Below are positions 12,130 through 23,460 of a DNA stretch of 64,000 bases, in pieces. The position numbers and the translations under genes are program-made. The notes under the pieces were generated by a model. It saw nothing but the letters and a program-made list of their open reading frames with translations. It was not told the DNA's origin and searched no databases. The stretch is from Terfezia claveryi. Its lineage: Eukaryota > Ascomycota > Pezizomycetes > Pezizales > Pezizaceae. Each line of letters opens with the position of its first letter. Positions within the stretch are counted from its first letter, which is position 1. Location: positions 1-64,000 of the forward strand of contig WHUX01000077.1 of assembly GCA_015179025.1 (NCBI GenBank). Reading direction: 5' to 3'.

Positions 12130-13227
12130 ATCTACTGTGGTGCAGACTATTTATTTGTCTGGAGGTGAAGGTTACTGATTGAGTAATATACGGGATTTTA
12201 GTCGTAGCGCTTCTGTGTTGAATTTACTTGAAGTAGGGGGTGAAAGTGTTTTTATATATAAACTTGATCGATTTGGTCATAGAGATCTAGAATGCGGCCA
12301 AGTTCTAGCTACGGGGGTCTCATCGAGACTAAGTTCTAGCTCAAAGACAAATGGCCGTGTGCGCGCCAACGGTCTAGCACTTGGCGTCATGACCAGGAAA
12401 CTGGCAGTAGTGGTGTAGAAAATTGACAGTCGGCTGATTAACATTCTGGGAGTCCATGCCAAAAGCAGGTATTCATCGCCGAATTTGGAATACGCCTTGC
12501 CTAATTGGATAGTTCTTACTGAATGGGGTTCATTTTATCTCATCTGATCAACTGAGGGTCACAATTGCATGGCATCAGCCCATCGTCACAATCGCATAGC
12601 TAAGCATCAGCCCATCCTCTACTGTTGGAAAGCTATTGCGGCAGAGCCAGGACGAGCGATCGGGGGGCTATGCACTCCATATAACCTTGCTTACGCGCGG
12701 ACCAAGCAAGCGAGATCAACAAGCTTCAAGTGCATTAAAGCGTAACCCCGGCGAATCAGCTCCATTGAGAAAGAACTCGATTTGATACCAATTGGAGCTA
12801 CTACATCAGAATACCGGTATGGGATATAGTAAGACAGTAAGGAGATCACAAGCTACCTACAATTACCTAGGGAATAGGCTAGTGAAGATGCTGCCTCAAA
12901 AACCAGAGCAGAGCAGATCGGTTCATGTATTGCAGCTAGAGGATACTACGAAACCCTCTACCAGCGCCCCAATCACATGATTCTAGGCAGCACTACAATC
13001 ATATAGTGTAGATTCGATTCAATTGATTGATTGCCTGTTTGGTGTACTTCCTTGTCTGATCTGTGATCTGTAGCTGCCGGCTATCCCAGTTCCGGACGGC
13101 TGGTCATACTTCCCTAAGAAGGGTACATACGAGTAATGATTTTATTTTTTTTAAAAAAAAAATAAAAATAAAAACAAAAGGCGGCTATCCCAGTGGTATG
13201 TATCTATCCATGACCCCACTTTAAGTA
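12130..13227. other. Intergenic
   Basis: No supported gene. Contains a direct repeat around 12553-12615 (two diverged copies around TCACAAT.GCAT and CATCAGCCCATC) and an A/T homopolymer-rich patch at 13140-13180. Confidence 0.5.
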
Positions 13228-15512
13228 CTCGTGCCTAACAGGGGTTCCCCTTAGCGCCTTCGTTTTCACTCCGCCGCCAGCACTCGCTCTCTGCGAGTGC
13301 CCGACAGCTCAACCACCATTGCAGCTCAACCACCAAATTTTCAACCACCAAATTTTCAACCACCAAATTTTCGGCAGAAATTCACGATGTCAACCCCCAC
13401 ATCTCAGAAGGTTGTAGAGCGGTATGATGTTATCGAGGCTCGGATACAGCAGGCTATTGAGTATCTTTCTACTATAGAAAATCCAAATATCTCTGCAGTA
13501 GCACGAGAATTTTTTGTACCAAGGAGAAGACTGCAAGACCGCTATAATGGAATTCCATCACGAAATGAGCGACCAGCATCCAATAGAAAGCTTACTGAAG
13601 CAGAAGAGCTTGCAGTTTGCAAGTATATTGATCGCCTTGATAAGATGGGACTTTCTGCTCGACTTCCTATGATTGCTGGTTGCGCAAATTCTATTTTAAG
13701 ACGGAATCACACCAGCAACAATGATCCATCACCGGTAGTAGGAGAACATTGGGTCCGGCAGTTTTTAAGACGATATCCAGAGTACTGTACTCGTAAGCAA
13801 GTATCTCTTGAGGCTGCACGGAAAAATGCACAAATACCAGAGACCATTACAGAATTTCTTGAAGACTATCAAAGAATATGTATGGAAAAGGGTATTGAAC
13901 CACAAGATCAATACAACTATGACGAAACAGGATTCCGAATTGGTATTGGCAAGAATCAATGGATTGTTACAAGAGAGCTTGATCGTGCAAAACCTATGAC
14001 AATTGGAAGTTCGACTAATCGAGATCTTATTACTGTCTGTGAAACAATTTCAGCTGATGGTTCTACACTTCCACCGATGATCATTGTTCCAGGAGTTATC
14101 CATCAAGAACGTTGGTTTACACATACAGATCTTCCAGATGATTTTCTCTTAGCTGTTTCGGAATCTGGATATTCTAATGACCACTTAACACTTCTGTGGT
14201 TGCAACATTTCGATAAATTCTCTGCACAAAGACGACTAGGTGCTTATCGCCTATTAATCTTGAATGGGTATGGTTCACACTGTACAGCAGAATTTATTGA
14301 TTACTGTGATGATCATAATATTATTCCACTCTGTCTTCCTCCTCATACCACACATCTTCTACAGCCTCTTGATGTTGTGGTATTCCAACCATATAAACAC
14401 TTTCATGCGGAAGCCATTGATGCTGCTACTCGCAAAGGTTGTTCTGACTTTAATAAGATGGAGTTCCTTTCCACTATTAATTCCTTCCGAACACAAGCCT
14501 TAAAGCCATCAACTATCCGCACAGCATTCCGCAAGACTGGCATGATCCCCTACAATCCGAAAATCGTCCTCGATCGATTACCAGAACTTGAAGCTCAACT
14601 TGAACAAGCCCCTCAGAATGAAACCGAAATAGATAGCAACCTCAGTGATGAGTTTGAACCATCAACTCCTCTACCGATACTAAGTGGCTCTCCTGTAACT
14701 CCAGAAACTGTCAGAAGCCTTAAGCGCAAAAGCGATCAACTGCTACAGTATATGGAAGAAAACAACCTTTCACCGACCTTCCAAAGACACATGCGAGTCT
14801 TTACTAAGGGAAGTATTGCACAAGCTCATGATGGTGCGCAGGCAGTTGAAGATCTTCATCAAACCACCGCTGCACAGAAAGCAAGACAGGCACGGCAGAA
14901 TGCTAGCAAGCGTTCATTACAGAAAGGTGGTGTATTGTATGCTTCCAAAGCTCGAGCAATGGTGCAAGAAAAGCAGGCATTGAGTGAAGCACAGCAAATT
15001 TTATCCACCCAAAGGGCTCTGACACAGCTTCTTAAAGCGGAGGAAACAAAGCGGCAACGGTTACGGAAGGCATTGTGCATTGAAATCAGGAAGTATGGCA
15101 GAGAGAGAGTGAAAGCTGAGAAGGAGAAGGCAAAAACATTGCGCCAATTGGAGGAAATAGAACGAGCGGAAAAAGAAGCAGATCGTAGAGTTGAAGTAAT
15201 GTAGTTAGAGCTGGTCGGAGTGCCTGGGAGTGTAGGTTAGCAATAGTAAATTAAGGATTTAGCAATAACAACCACATGGAGAGAGTAAGCAGTTAACACC
15301 ATTGAATAGAGCAGAAACAGGTGATTCCAATGGTGCAAGAATTATTCAAATCATTGTTGAGATAATGTGGAGTTGTAGGTTATCAAACCGAATTCCGATA
15401 AATTTGGTGGTTGAGCTGCAATGGTGGTTGAGCTGTCGGGCACTCGCAGAGGCCGAGTGCTGGCGGCGGAGTGAAAACGAAGGCGCTAAGGGGAACCCCT
15501 GTTAGGCACGAG
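13228..15512 (+). mobile_element. Pogo-family (Tc1/mariner) DNA transposon, near complete
   Basis: The element is 2285 bp with terminal inverted repeats of about 112 bp that differ at only about two positions. Each begins CTCGTGCCTAACAGGGG. It is flanked by the TA target duplication (13226-13227 and 15513-15514) expected for this superfamily. One transposase gene fills the interior. Just inside the left repeat there are three tandem copies of a 15-bp unit (TCAACCACCAAATTT, 13327-13372), against one at the right end. The close match between the ends indicates a fairly recent insertion. Confidence 0.95.
13387..15204 (+). CDS. Pogo/Fot1-type DDE transposase, likely catalytically dead
   Basis: 605 aa from ATG 13387. 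The frame is open 30 codons further up, but only from GTG inside the inverted repeat. An N-terminal Psq-type helix-turn-helix (about residues 12-55) and a CENP-B-type DNA-binding domain (about 65-140) precede the DDE domain. Catalytic positions: Asp179 in YNYDETGF, residue 293 in LLILNGYGSH, and Asp329 in HLLQPLDVV. The second acid should be Asp (family LLILDGHGSH), and here codon 14263-14265 is AAT. Both this change and the neighbouring His-to-Tyr fit single C:G-to-T:A transitions. A basic coiled coil rich in Gln, Arg and Lys ends the protein. It could still bind the inverted repeats but is not expected to cut. Confidence 0.93.
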   Translation: MSTPTSQKVVERYDVIEARIQQAIEYLSTIENPNISAVAREFFVPRRRLQDRYNGIPSRNERPASNRKLTEAEELAVCKYIDRLDKMGLSARLPMIAGCANSILRRNHTSNNDPSPVVGEHWVRQFLRRYPEYCTRKQVSLEAARKNAQIPETITEFLEDYQRICMEKGIEPQDQYNYDETGFRIGIGKNQWIVTRELDRAKPMTIGSSTNRDLITVCETISADGSTLPPMIIVPGVIHQERWFTHTDLPDDFLLAVSESGYSNDHLTLLWLQHFDKFSAQRRLGAYRLLILNGYGSHCTAEFIDYCDDHNIIPLCLPPHTTHLLQPLDVVVFQPYKHFHAEAIDAATRKGCSDFNKMEFLSTINSFRTQALKPSTIRTAFRKTGMIPYNPKIVLDRLPELEAQLEQAPQNETEIDSNLSDEFEPSTPLPILSGSPVTPETVRSLKRKSDQLLQYMEENNLSPTFQRHMRVFTKGSIAQAHDGAQAVEDLHQTTAAQKARQARQNASKRSLQKGGVLYASKARAMVQEKQALSEAQQILSTQRALTQLLKAEETKRQRLRKALCIEIRKYGRERVKAEKEKAKTLRQLEEIERAEKEADRRVEVM

Positions 15513-15728
15513 TACCTGCTTCATGAATTAACAAAGAGAGTTCCAACATCGCCTAGAATTTGACCTCTCCTTTCTTTTTATTTCATAAAAATAACAGAGC
15601 AGGGCTGCTTACATTTAAGCTGGAAAAGGTGAAGAGAATATGGGGAGGGTCCGGGCGGAGGGGTAGGGAAAGTGACAATTCTTCACCCCAACTCCCACAA
15701 TTACGATTGTGGGTATAGGGGAGAAGGA

Positions 15729-15890
15729 CCAATATTCGGATATTGGGTATGGGGAAAGGAGAGAATATTTGTCCTAGCCATTAAAATGGTAGGACAAATA
15801 ACCTTCTCTCTTTTTTTCTTCTGCCCACCGCCACGCAGGGGAGAAGTTAAAAGGTGCGAAGCAGCCCATACCCAATATTTGAATATTGGG
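15729..15890. repeat. Fold-back (nested inverted repeat) element
   Basis: The left arm reads CCAATATTCGGATATTGGG, GGAGAGAA, ATTTGTCCTA. The right arm contains the complementary series in reverse order (AGGACAAAT, TTCTCTC, then CCATACCCAATATTTG). Each arm end is also its own small hairpin, so the tract can fold at two scales. No coding capacity. Confidence 0.7.
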
Positions 15891-16117
15891 ATCTTTGCCT
15901 TTTATTCACTTGTTGGTTTGCCTTAGCGGAGTTTACTATTTTATATACTGAATGGTTTACAGGTGAGTACCTCTTTCACATTTTATTCATTCTTGGTTTT
16001 CCCTGAAGTCAAGAATGTACCGAATTCTACTCTTATAACATGTCTACTTGGCTTACAACTTAACCTCAATCCCTCATATATGGGTTCGCTGCGACAACAT
16101 AAACTAGTTAGCTAAAT

Positions 16118-16321
16118 GAGGGAGGCAAAGTGCATGGCGGGTATTTTGCAGGCCACGAGGTCAAGGGCCCATGGGCATTGCTGCTGGAAAATTATATGGT
16201 TGGATATAGGACAATTAAGGAGGCAATATATTGTTATAGGGATTTTGACGGCTTTGTATTCGACAACTTTCCGAAGCCAACTGATGCAATCCAAGAAGCT
16301 TTCTGTAGGAGATATTATTAA
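16118..16321 (+). pseudogene. Possible RNase H1 hybrid-binding (viroplasmin)-like fragment
   Basis: An open stretch of about 65 codons without an ATG reads GPWALLLENYMVGYRTIKEA, then FDGFVFDNFPKPTDAIQEAF. The order Trp/Tyr, Gly-Tyr-x-Thr, Glu-Ala, then Gly-Phe-x-x-x-x-Phe resembles the hybrid-binding domain found at the N terminus of eukaryotic RNase H1 and in caulimovirus viroplasmins. The match is by eye and short. No RNase H domain follows. It may be an exon of a decayed gene or chance. Confidence 0.25.
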
Positions 16322-16942
16322 GGAGTGGGGAAATCACTTGAGCGTGAATTCTTCATAAATGAACAGTTACGGGGTAAGCTCTTTCCCTCACAGACACAGT
16401 GTTCTTAGCTCATGCATAACTATGATTGTAGTTCGAAATTACAGCTTATACATACGAAGTTTATATTTGAGTCAGGAAAGCAAAGCGGACGTAGTCGCAA
16501 CTCATACAGATTCTACTTGTATGATCAGAAAAAAAACTGTGCATCTTTTTTCCGGTGATAGATTTATTTCCGGTATTAACATCACCTAAGTCGCAATCTA
16601 ACGCAGCGGTTTCTTGAGGAAACACTTAGCCGTGATTAGGCTTTATCACTGGTGGAGCCTTTTACGCACACGACGTTGTCTCAGTGCAACAAAGAAGAGG
16701 CGAGAAGCCAGTATGAGTCCATGAAAGCCCACCTTTTCACAACTTTCAAATGATCACCGCTAACGCCTCGCTCTCCAAGTGCTTTCAGTATTGTGAGACG
16801 TTTCAGAGCCTTCTCATTTCATTCCAAGGATCAGTACTTGTGTCTTTTGTAAATTTAAGTCCAAGTAACTCCCATATCATCGCCCGTTTATAGTCATGGC
16901 CAAAGCTCCGGTACAACGTGACCAGTACAGCTGGTTTTGGCA

Positions 16943-17537
16943 TACGCCTGGGCTCGAGCCGAGCCGGCTCGAGCCCGGAGGTCGTTGTAACCGCGAAATA
17001 CCGAAGGTACCCGGTGAGTGGAAATCTTCAAAATGCGTTGCAGTTCCACCCTTTCCTCTTTTTTTTTTTTCTCAATAACACAACCTCCTCCGGCAGTCCT
17101 GGAGTTCATTTCCTCCCTTCAAAATTTATCAACTATAATCGCTCCATTTCCGACATAACCAAACACGCCTACCAACACAAGAGGAGGAAACTGCACAAAT
17201 TGATGAAATCACCGCTGTATCTCGCTATGGTTGAAACCTACCATTTGCTCGGTTACGACAATATTGCAGTCCTATGTATCGTCCGATTTCGCAGCCGACT
17301 TTAGGTGGACGATGAAGGTTGAAATTGATTCTGTCCATTTCCACGTCTGTTTATATCTGTATCTTCCATATTTCTGCGTCTTTGATTTTTTCCATGACCT
17401 ATACAGATATGTAGCGTACGCAGTTATCTATTTACTCTTGCAATTCTCGCGAGCCGGCTCGAGCTCCTTTGTAAAACCACGAGTCGGCTCGAGCCTACCT
17501 CCCAGGCTCGGCTCGAGCCGGCTCGTGCCCAGGCCTA
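16943..17537. mobile_element. Non-autonomous hAT-like element
   Basis: 595 bp flanked by a perfect 8-bp duplication TTTTGGCA (16935-16942 and 17538-17545), the length typical of hAT insertions. Ends are TACGCCTGGGCTCGAGCCG on the left and, reverse-complemented, TAGGCCTGGGCACGAGCCG on the right. Subterminal copies of GAGCCGGCTCGAGC occur three to four times near both ends and could be transposase-binding sites. No transposase is encoded. Confidence 0.88.
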
Positions 17538-17545
17538 TTTTGGCA

Positions 17546-18513
17546 TAACCGTGCAGTCACTCATGTCCACTTTCTGGCCTTCAAGGACAAGGTTACAGAA
17601 TGCTTTTACTTCTGGACATTACAAACCTCATTTCTGGAACTACGCCTGCTTCTGGGCCCTCTGGCCTCTACTAAGGCGTTTTACCATCAGCAAGTGCTGG
17701 AGGCGGTGGGTGGAGATTTCTAAACGTTAACCGCAACTGGGGCACCAATATTGGAAAGGGTTCTTGTTGATACTGACCGAGTCCGTAATGCTTCATTGTT
17801 TCCACCTGAAGAATTCCTCCATCAAATATATTCTTCTAGGTCTATATTAGAAATACCTCCTGTTCAACTTCTCTACTTTTCTTGTATCGCTAGCCTTATG
17901 CTTGGTTCTAAATTAAACCTTCGCTATTGGAATGCACTGCACTTGCAAGTGGCACACCTGAGTAAAAAACATCGCTAAAATTTTTACAGTCTCTGCAATA
18001 TTCTTAAAATTGTTTTACAAGGCATGGGAAGTATGTTGAGTGCATAGTTTTTAGAACGCTATACGTAAGTATAGTACAACTTGTCTGAGGGAATTGGTAA
18101 AGTGTCTGTGTAAGTGCCCTAGTCCTGGCACTCACAGAGAGGAGTGTGCAACGACTCACGATGACTTGACTTGCAGAGTAGAAAGAATTCTAGAATAGTT
18201 GGAAATTGCAAGACAAAATTGCCATAGAGTACACTTAACCGAAGGCCGTTTACGGATGCTTTTCTTCAGTTCTCATCTAACTTGAACTAACTTGTCATAA
18301 AACTGTTTCGTGGAACGCTAGAATCTGATGTGGGAATAGACTACATTAGCTAATCCAGGTCTATTTTACCATACCCAGCTGTATATACTTGTATATATGT
18401 ATCTGTTCTTCTAGTAATAATGGTATTGTAGTATACCGACGATGTTCCATGTCTTGCATAGAGTTCTAGTCTTGCACCAGCAAGAGCTGAATTACTGTAA
18501 TCCAATTCGACCT
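17546..18513. other. Intergenic
   Basis: No supported gene; a 75-codon open stretch at 17751-17978 has no recognisable features. This is the 3' flank of the minus-strand kinase gene. Confidence 0.5.
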
Positions 18514-19734
18514 TTATTCCGTTTCAAGGTCAACTCCCATTTGCTCTCCCCTCCCCGCCCTCTCTTCCTCCCACTCATCCACCACCTCCTTCGCCCTCTT
18601 CTCTACCCACCCCCAATTCCCCCAACCCCCCCATCCTGCCCCAAACCGACACCAATCCACCACCGCCCAATCAAACTGCCTCCTAAACACATCCCACGTC
18701 CAACCTCTCACCCCCCCTTCCAACTCCAACTCCTCCACCGCAGCCACAACCTCATCATAATAGTACCTCTGCCAATCCACCATCCCCGTACGGTACAAGT
18801 CCACAGACGTAGCGAGGAAGTAAACTAGATCCACCGCGCCGAGCCCGTAGCCAACATACTGAAAATCGTAGAGTGCAGCCTCGACGTCACTCTCACTACC
18901 ACCGGCCCCGGAGACGCTATAGGAGTGATTATTCCCGGTGATGGGTTTCGTGAAGAGGATATTCGCCGCCTTGGCATCCCCGTGGAGAATCGTCCTTCCT
19001 AGGTGTGACGCCGGTTCAACATCATCCCCACTCGGCGATTCAGGCCATAGTCTTTTATCGACATATTCCACCCAAGGTTCTAACCACCCCCACTCCCCGC
19101 TCGAAACCATATCCTCGTATTCGCTCCTCCGGGTAGCGAGATACCAATAACTCCCTTGTCTCCATACACCGGTATAAGCCCCCGAATCATCTGATTTTGC
19201 TAGCATTGGTGGTGGAAGCCCCCGAACTTCATCCTCTCCGCAATGCATAAACGCGGCATGGAACCGGGCTAACCACCGGATAACCGCTCGAGCGTGGGAG
19301 AGGCTATCAACATAACCAATATTATACGGAAACTTGATCTTCAAATCCTCCAATGCCAGGATAGTCCCTCCGGTTGCCGCCATTGCTGGACTACCCGATC
19401 TCACCAAATCTTGATATACCTCCGCCACCTTCGGCCCCCTCCCCCCAACCTTGGCATAAACGCGATTTAATCTCTGTGAGAGATTATGATAGAACCAGCT
19501 TTCCGCTGTATAGGAAATTAGCTTCCGGAGGTGGCCTTCGTCGGGGATATCCGCGGAGTGCTGTGGGGGGGTGATTACTTTGAGGATTATGGAAGCGGGA
19601 GGGGATGAGTGGGGAGAACCGGGGAGACGCAGGGAGAGCCGGTGGATAGAGCCGTAGCCGGCCCAGAGAGTGGTGAGGTGGATTTGAGAGAGGATGGCGA
19701 TGCCGGGGGCGAGGATGCCGGGGAAGGGAGGCAT
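18514..19734 (-). CDS. Aminoglycoside-phosphotransferase-fold kinase (APH/CHK-like)
   Basis: Intact intronless gene, 406 aa, from ATG 19734 to TAA 18514. The catalytic loop LHGDAKAANILF (His251-Gly-Asp253) and the metal-binding DFQ at 290-292, followed by VGYGLGAVDLVYFLATSVD, are the hallmark C-lobe motifs of the APH / ecdysteroid-kinase-like (CHK) superfamily. The N lobe is shortened but retains ILKVI and a helix before the hinge. Such enzymes phosphorylate a small hydroxylated substrate with ATP; fungal members are mostly uncharacterised, so the substrate is unknown. No signal peptide, so probably cytosolic. The frame is clean, GC-rich and RIP-free, unlike its surroundings, which suggests a host gene. 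Confidence 0.85.
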   Translation of the reverse strand: MPPFPGILAPGIAILSQIHLTTLWAGYGSIHRLSLRLPGSPHSSPPASIILKVITPPQHSADIPDEGHLRKLISYTAESWFYHNLSQRLNRVYAKVGGRGPKVAEVYQDLVRSGSPAMAATGGTILALEDLKIKFPYNIGYVDSLSHARAVIRWLARFHAAFMHCGEDEVRGLPPPMLAKSDDSGAYTGVWRQGSYWYLATRRSEYEDMVSSGEWGWLEPWVEYVDKRLWPESPSGDDVEPASHLGRTILHGDAKAANILFTKPITGNNHSYSVSGAGGSESDVEAALYDFQYVGYGLGAVDLVYFLATSVDLYRTGMVDWQRYYYDEVVAAVEELELEGGVRGWTWDVFRRQFDWAVVDWCRFGAGWGGWGNWGWVEKRAKEVVDEWEEERAGRGEQMGVDLETE

Positions 19735-20338
19735 GGTGGCTGGGTGCTGGGTGGCTGGGTGGCTGGGTGGGCCGGATCCGAAGAGCAGATGTTTCTGCTG
19801 CTTCTAGAGCAATACCTAATAATGTCAACATCGGGTCGCGTTGCTTGGCGTCACGATGTACATATTCCAATGACAGCCAGTACTGGCAACAAGCCCCCTC
19901 GCAAGAGAGCCCAGTACCACGAATTTATTTACTCTGCACGAATTTGAATAACATTTGTTTATGAACCAATTCATTACATACCGTACCTATTCATTCTACG
20001 ACTTGCTTAAGGAACATGCCTCAGAGCACCCTACAGTATTAGGAATGCAAAACCAAGTGTTCAGTCCTGGGAGATCCACCGCGATAACCTGGGATAGGGA
20101 AATATCCCTCTGCAATTCCATTTGCTTTGCGTACGGTAAACATGTATAATAAACTAGAGTACTCTACTTCAGCATTAAAGCATTATGTAGCACACTACAC
20201 AATTAGTGATAATGACTCGATAAGCAAGACTGAATTAATATATATATCAACGAGGTTCCCGGGTCCTTCCCCGTAGGTTGAATAACCAAACAATATTACG
20301 TTACCGTACGCAGGATTAATTGTCCCTTAGAGACCATG
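19735..20338. other. Intergenic
   Basis: Upstream of the minus-strand kinase gene; no second gene seen. A tandem TGGGTGGC run lies at about 19740-19770. Confidence 0.45.
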
Positions 20339-20344
20339 TATAAA

Positions 20345-20352
20345 AGCGGGAG
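20345..20352 (+). promoter_or_regulatory. TATA-like box upstream of oxidoreductase remnant
   Basis: The motif TATAAAAG (about 20339-20346) precedes a CT-rich stretch (CTCCTCTCTCCG). Its position suits the promoter of the decayed FAD oxidoreductase gene about 300 bp downstream. Inferred only from motif and position. Confidence 0.3.
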
Positions 20353-20639
20353 ACACTACCCGCAACAATTAATACTCCTCTCTCCGTACTGACCTCTGGT
20401 GATTCATCAAAATCTTATAGTCGTAAGTTGCACCCCAGAGAAGGGTGGGCCTGTACCTCTCCTCGAATTTGAGGCAATCCTAACGAAACTTGGCCCGTAC
20501 CGATATACAACCCTGTAAGTCGTAATCCATTGCCACCTCAAATTTCCTATACTGTTACCATCAACCAAAATGGTCAGTCGCGACCTCGGAGCGGCGAGGA
20601 TGCAGCCACCATCACGAGCTTGCGAACACTTAATGGTTT

Positions 20640-21883
20640 GATAGTCAATGTGGCAGGTGTCTCCTTATAAGAGTGGATTCATTCTTTGGGGGATTCGGTT
20701 CTTTTCCTCACAGTGTCGGAATGAGGATGGATCGGCTGGTTAAGGTTGATGTAGTGACTGCGGAAGGTGACATTATTATTGGTGGTGAGAAAAATCCTCG
20801 TGAGAGACAGGAGGCAAAACTGTTCTGGGGGGGCTGCTTGGCTGAAGGTCAGGTCGAGAATCTCAAGGACCTATGGGAGGGTTATGTGGAATATCACCAA
20901 ACACCGTGCCAGGGATGATTACCTCACAATCGACGCAATCTTGGACTGTGATCTTAAGAAGTCTAGTAATGATAAGCCTTTCTCAGCGAGATTCATCGCC
21001 TATTACGATGGTACGGCAAAGATTTCGAAAAGGAGATCAATAAATAAATATCTAAGGAGAAACACAGAGACTTCAAGGAGCAGCTTATTCGAAGTTATTG
21101 AAGGTGAGGCAGCGGTGAATCACTAGGTTCAATGAAGAAGACTTCACTAGAACCACGAGAGAGAGAGAGAGACTTGACTGAATTGCTTGAAGTGATGATT
21201 GTCAAGTAGAGCGAAGATCGCAGCTATATATACATGAATAGCAAGAATAACGTCATGAACATAACGATGGCATGTGAAGCATGTGAGTGGGTCCATGTGG
21301 ATCTACAGAGGTGTGAGCTGGTGACATATGAGTGTGCACATGAATATGCTTAACAGAAGTCTCTCGCCGAGAAATCTATGCTGTTTTCCCATGAGGGGCT
21401 CAGTGGATCAGATGAAACCAGGAGATGTCTACCTACAGATAGGCTATACGCTCTATATAGCACCTGAATCATTAGCGGAAGGATTCAACGATTCAAAGCC
21501 AAATACACTGGTAAGTCTAGTGGGGTACGTTCGGTGTCACTTGGATTTAGATGGGTGGCAAAAGAAGCAAGAAAAGGGCCATGGCCATATCCCTAGCGGC
21601 AAGGAAACTACTGCGTTTATATACCTCCTGGATCCCGTCAAGTGGTATGAAAAGGGGCTGGTAGTTTTGATAAGTGCAAAGCGAAGCTGAAATCATAATT
21701 GATTGGCAGAAAGGCCTCATGCGTCATTTCCTTGACAGGTCCCTCAAGATTTTAATTGCATCGCAAGAATATTATGGTGAAAATTTGCAGGACCTTACCT
21801 CCGAGACACCCACAAGCCATGGGATCCGAGAGCTAGATATGTGTTGCGCTTTAAGCAAAATATTGAGCACTAGAAGGGTGTAA
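20640..21883 (+). pseudogene. FAD-linked (berberine-bridge-type) oxidoreductase, decayed
   Basis: Fragments in family order are spread over several frames. FGSFPHSVGMRMDRLVKVDV then TAEGDII and KLFWG (about 20680-20840) match the FAD-binding PCMH segment. DDYLTIDAIL and ARFIAYYDGTAK (20920-21020) match the substrate domain. About 21510-21560 (HLDLDGW) and 21765-21790 (EYYGENLQDL) match the C-terminal BBE domain. Just past the last one, a different frame gives YVLRFKQNIEH, like the family ending WDP-x-x-VFRFxQxI. Multiple frameshifts and stops rule out a functional product. Intact members oxidise small molecules with bicovalent or covalent FAD and are often secreted or cluster-encoded. Confidence 0.55.
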
Positions 21884-21889
21884 GGAAAG

Positions 21890-23452
21890 TTCCTGTGTAT
21901 GCCGGGAGGCCCTGGAGGTGGAGCTCGCGGTGGAGCCCAACTTCGCGAACCTCCTGTGCCATTAGCGAAGGAATAGGTATCCAATGAGATATTATGGCCA
22001 TGGTTCGTCAATGGAAAAGTGCATGGTAGGTAGCAGCTAATACAAAACGGCTTTAGTCGGGCAGTACAAACCTTTGGGGTGTGACTGCATTAACCTCGGT
22101 AGGCCATTACACGTATGTAGTACAGTACGTTTGTAAGTACCTTAGACACTCACGAATGTTGCAGCTGTCTTCTACAATTGATTGAGGTAGTACTACTGTA
22201 ACATTTAGTCAATGGCATGAAATATAAAAAATAGTTGCATAAAGGTTATTACACGAATATCTTGTAATATTAATTTGGTACAAACTGGGACTCACGCCCA
22301 CATAGTTACCCTGCACTTTCCACCAGGGGATCTTGGCACGTTACTGTACCTCTACAGTAAACGTCGAAAGGCTTGCAACTCCTGTACTGATGTAGGTATC
22401 ATGTTCAATTTGAGGACTAGAGGAAGTGATCATGAGATTACAGTAGTCCCCAAGAACATAGTATATAGTAATACATACATAGAAGAGGAAGAATTGCGAT
22501 TCGCCGAAATATAGCTCGACGAAATGGAGAATTTTGAAGCGGAAGGGGGACTAGATATAAAAGTGCAATAGAACAAACGCGAGAACAAAAGAATAGAACT
22601 TTTTTGGGCATCGGACAATAACCTGGGAAGGAAGTCACGATGCGTACTAGTATTCGTATATTAATTATACTGTAATTACTCCTACCAATCATGAACATTG
22701 GATATTGCGAACCGGTACAACCATGCACAGCACTAACTGTATATGTAGTCCATGGGTACCTACATACCAATAGAATGAATATGATCATGTGACCGCCATA
22801 GGAGGTAGCTACATATTACCCTCAGATGTTAGTTTCGGTGGGAATCACCAGCTCATAACACATTGGGAAATTACTTGAGCACATTCTTGGTGGCTTCCGC
22901 TAGCGCTACGGAGGTTGCGATTATTATAAAATGATAGTTCCTATTAGTTAACTTGCTGGTAACCGCTATCGACGAGCTCGACTTGGTTCAAGAGCCCCTT
23001 CTCGTTCACCTGAGGGCATTCCATCCCCGAACCGGGTGTAGTTGCAAGATAAACGGATCTTGAATTCGTAAATATCGCCCTGAGTCACTGACTGGCCTTG
23101 GATACGGGTTGCTTACCGTATGTGGCACAAAGAGCCCGTTAGCTAGTTACCGTACGCCTTTGTAGCCCATAAACCGATTGTCAAAACAATGCGACCAACT
23201 GCTACAGTATATGAAACTTAGGCAGCATAGCGTACTCCTCTTGACACAAATTCCTAGTACGTAATACGCCGCAGGGATATTCCCTGGCTGGCCTTCTTTT
23301 ACCTGTAGGTACGACGTACGCATGCAATTGCGATGAGAAGCTAGTCCCAGGGTGTGTTATCCGGATTCCATAAGAAATCACAGGACGTTAATATGTTGGC
23401 ATTACAGCGCTACGATCCGGCAAGTGGCAAACATGTAGTCCGGAAGAAGTGA
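21890..23452. other. Intergenic
   Basis: No supported gene on either strand; composition is mixed. Confidence 0.5.
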
Positions 23453-23460
23453 TATATAAG
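23453..23460 (+). promoter_or_regulatory. TATA box of hydrophobin gene
   Basis: TATATAAG lies 161 bp upstream of the hydrophobin ATG, followed by a pyrimidine-rich stretch (CCTGCTTGCCCTCCTCCTGC) typical of highly expressed fungal promoters. Confidence 0.5.

Noticed and set aside
13297..13386. N-terminal extension of the pogo transposase
   Set aside because: It begins at GTG inside the inverted repeat and encodes the tandem PPNFQ repeat; the first ATG is 13387.
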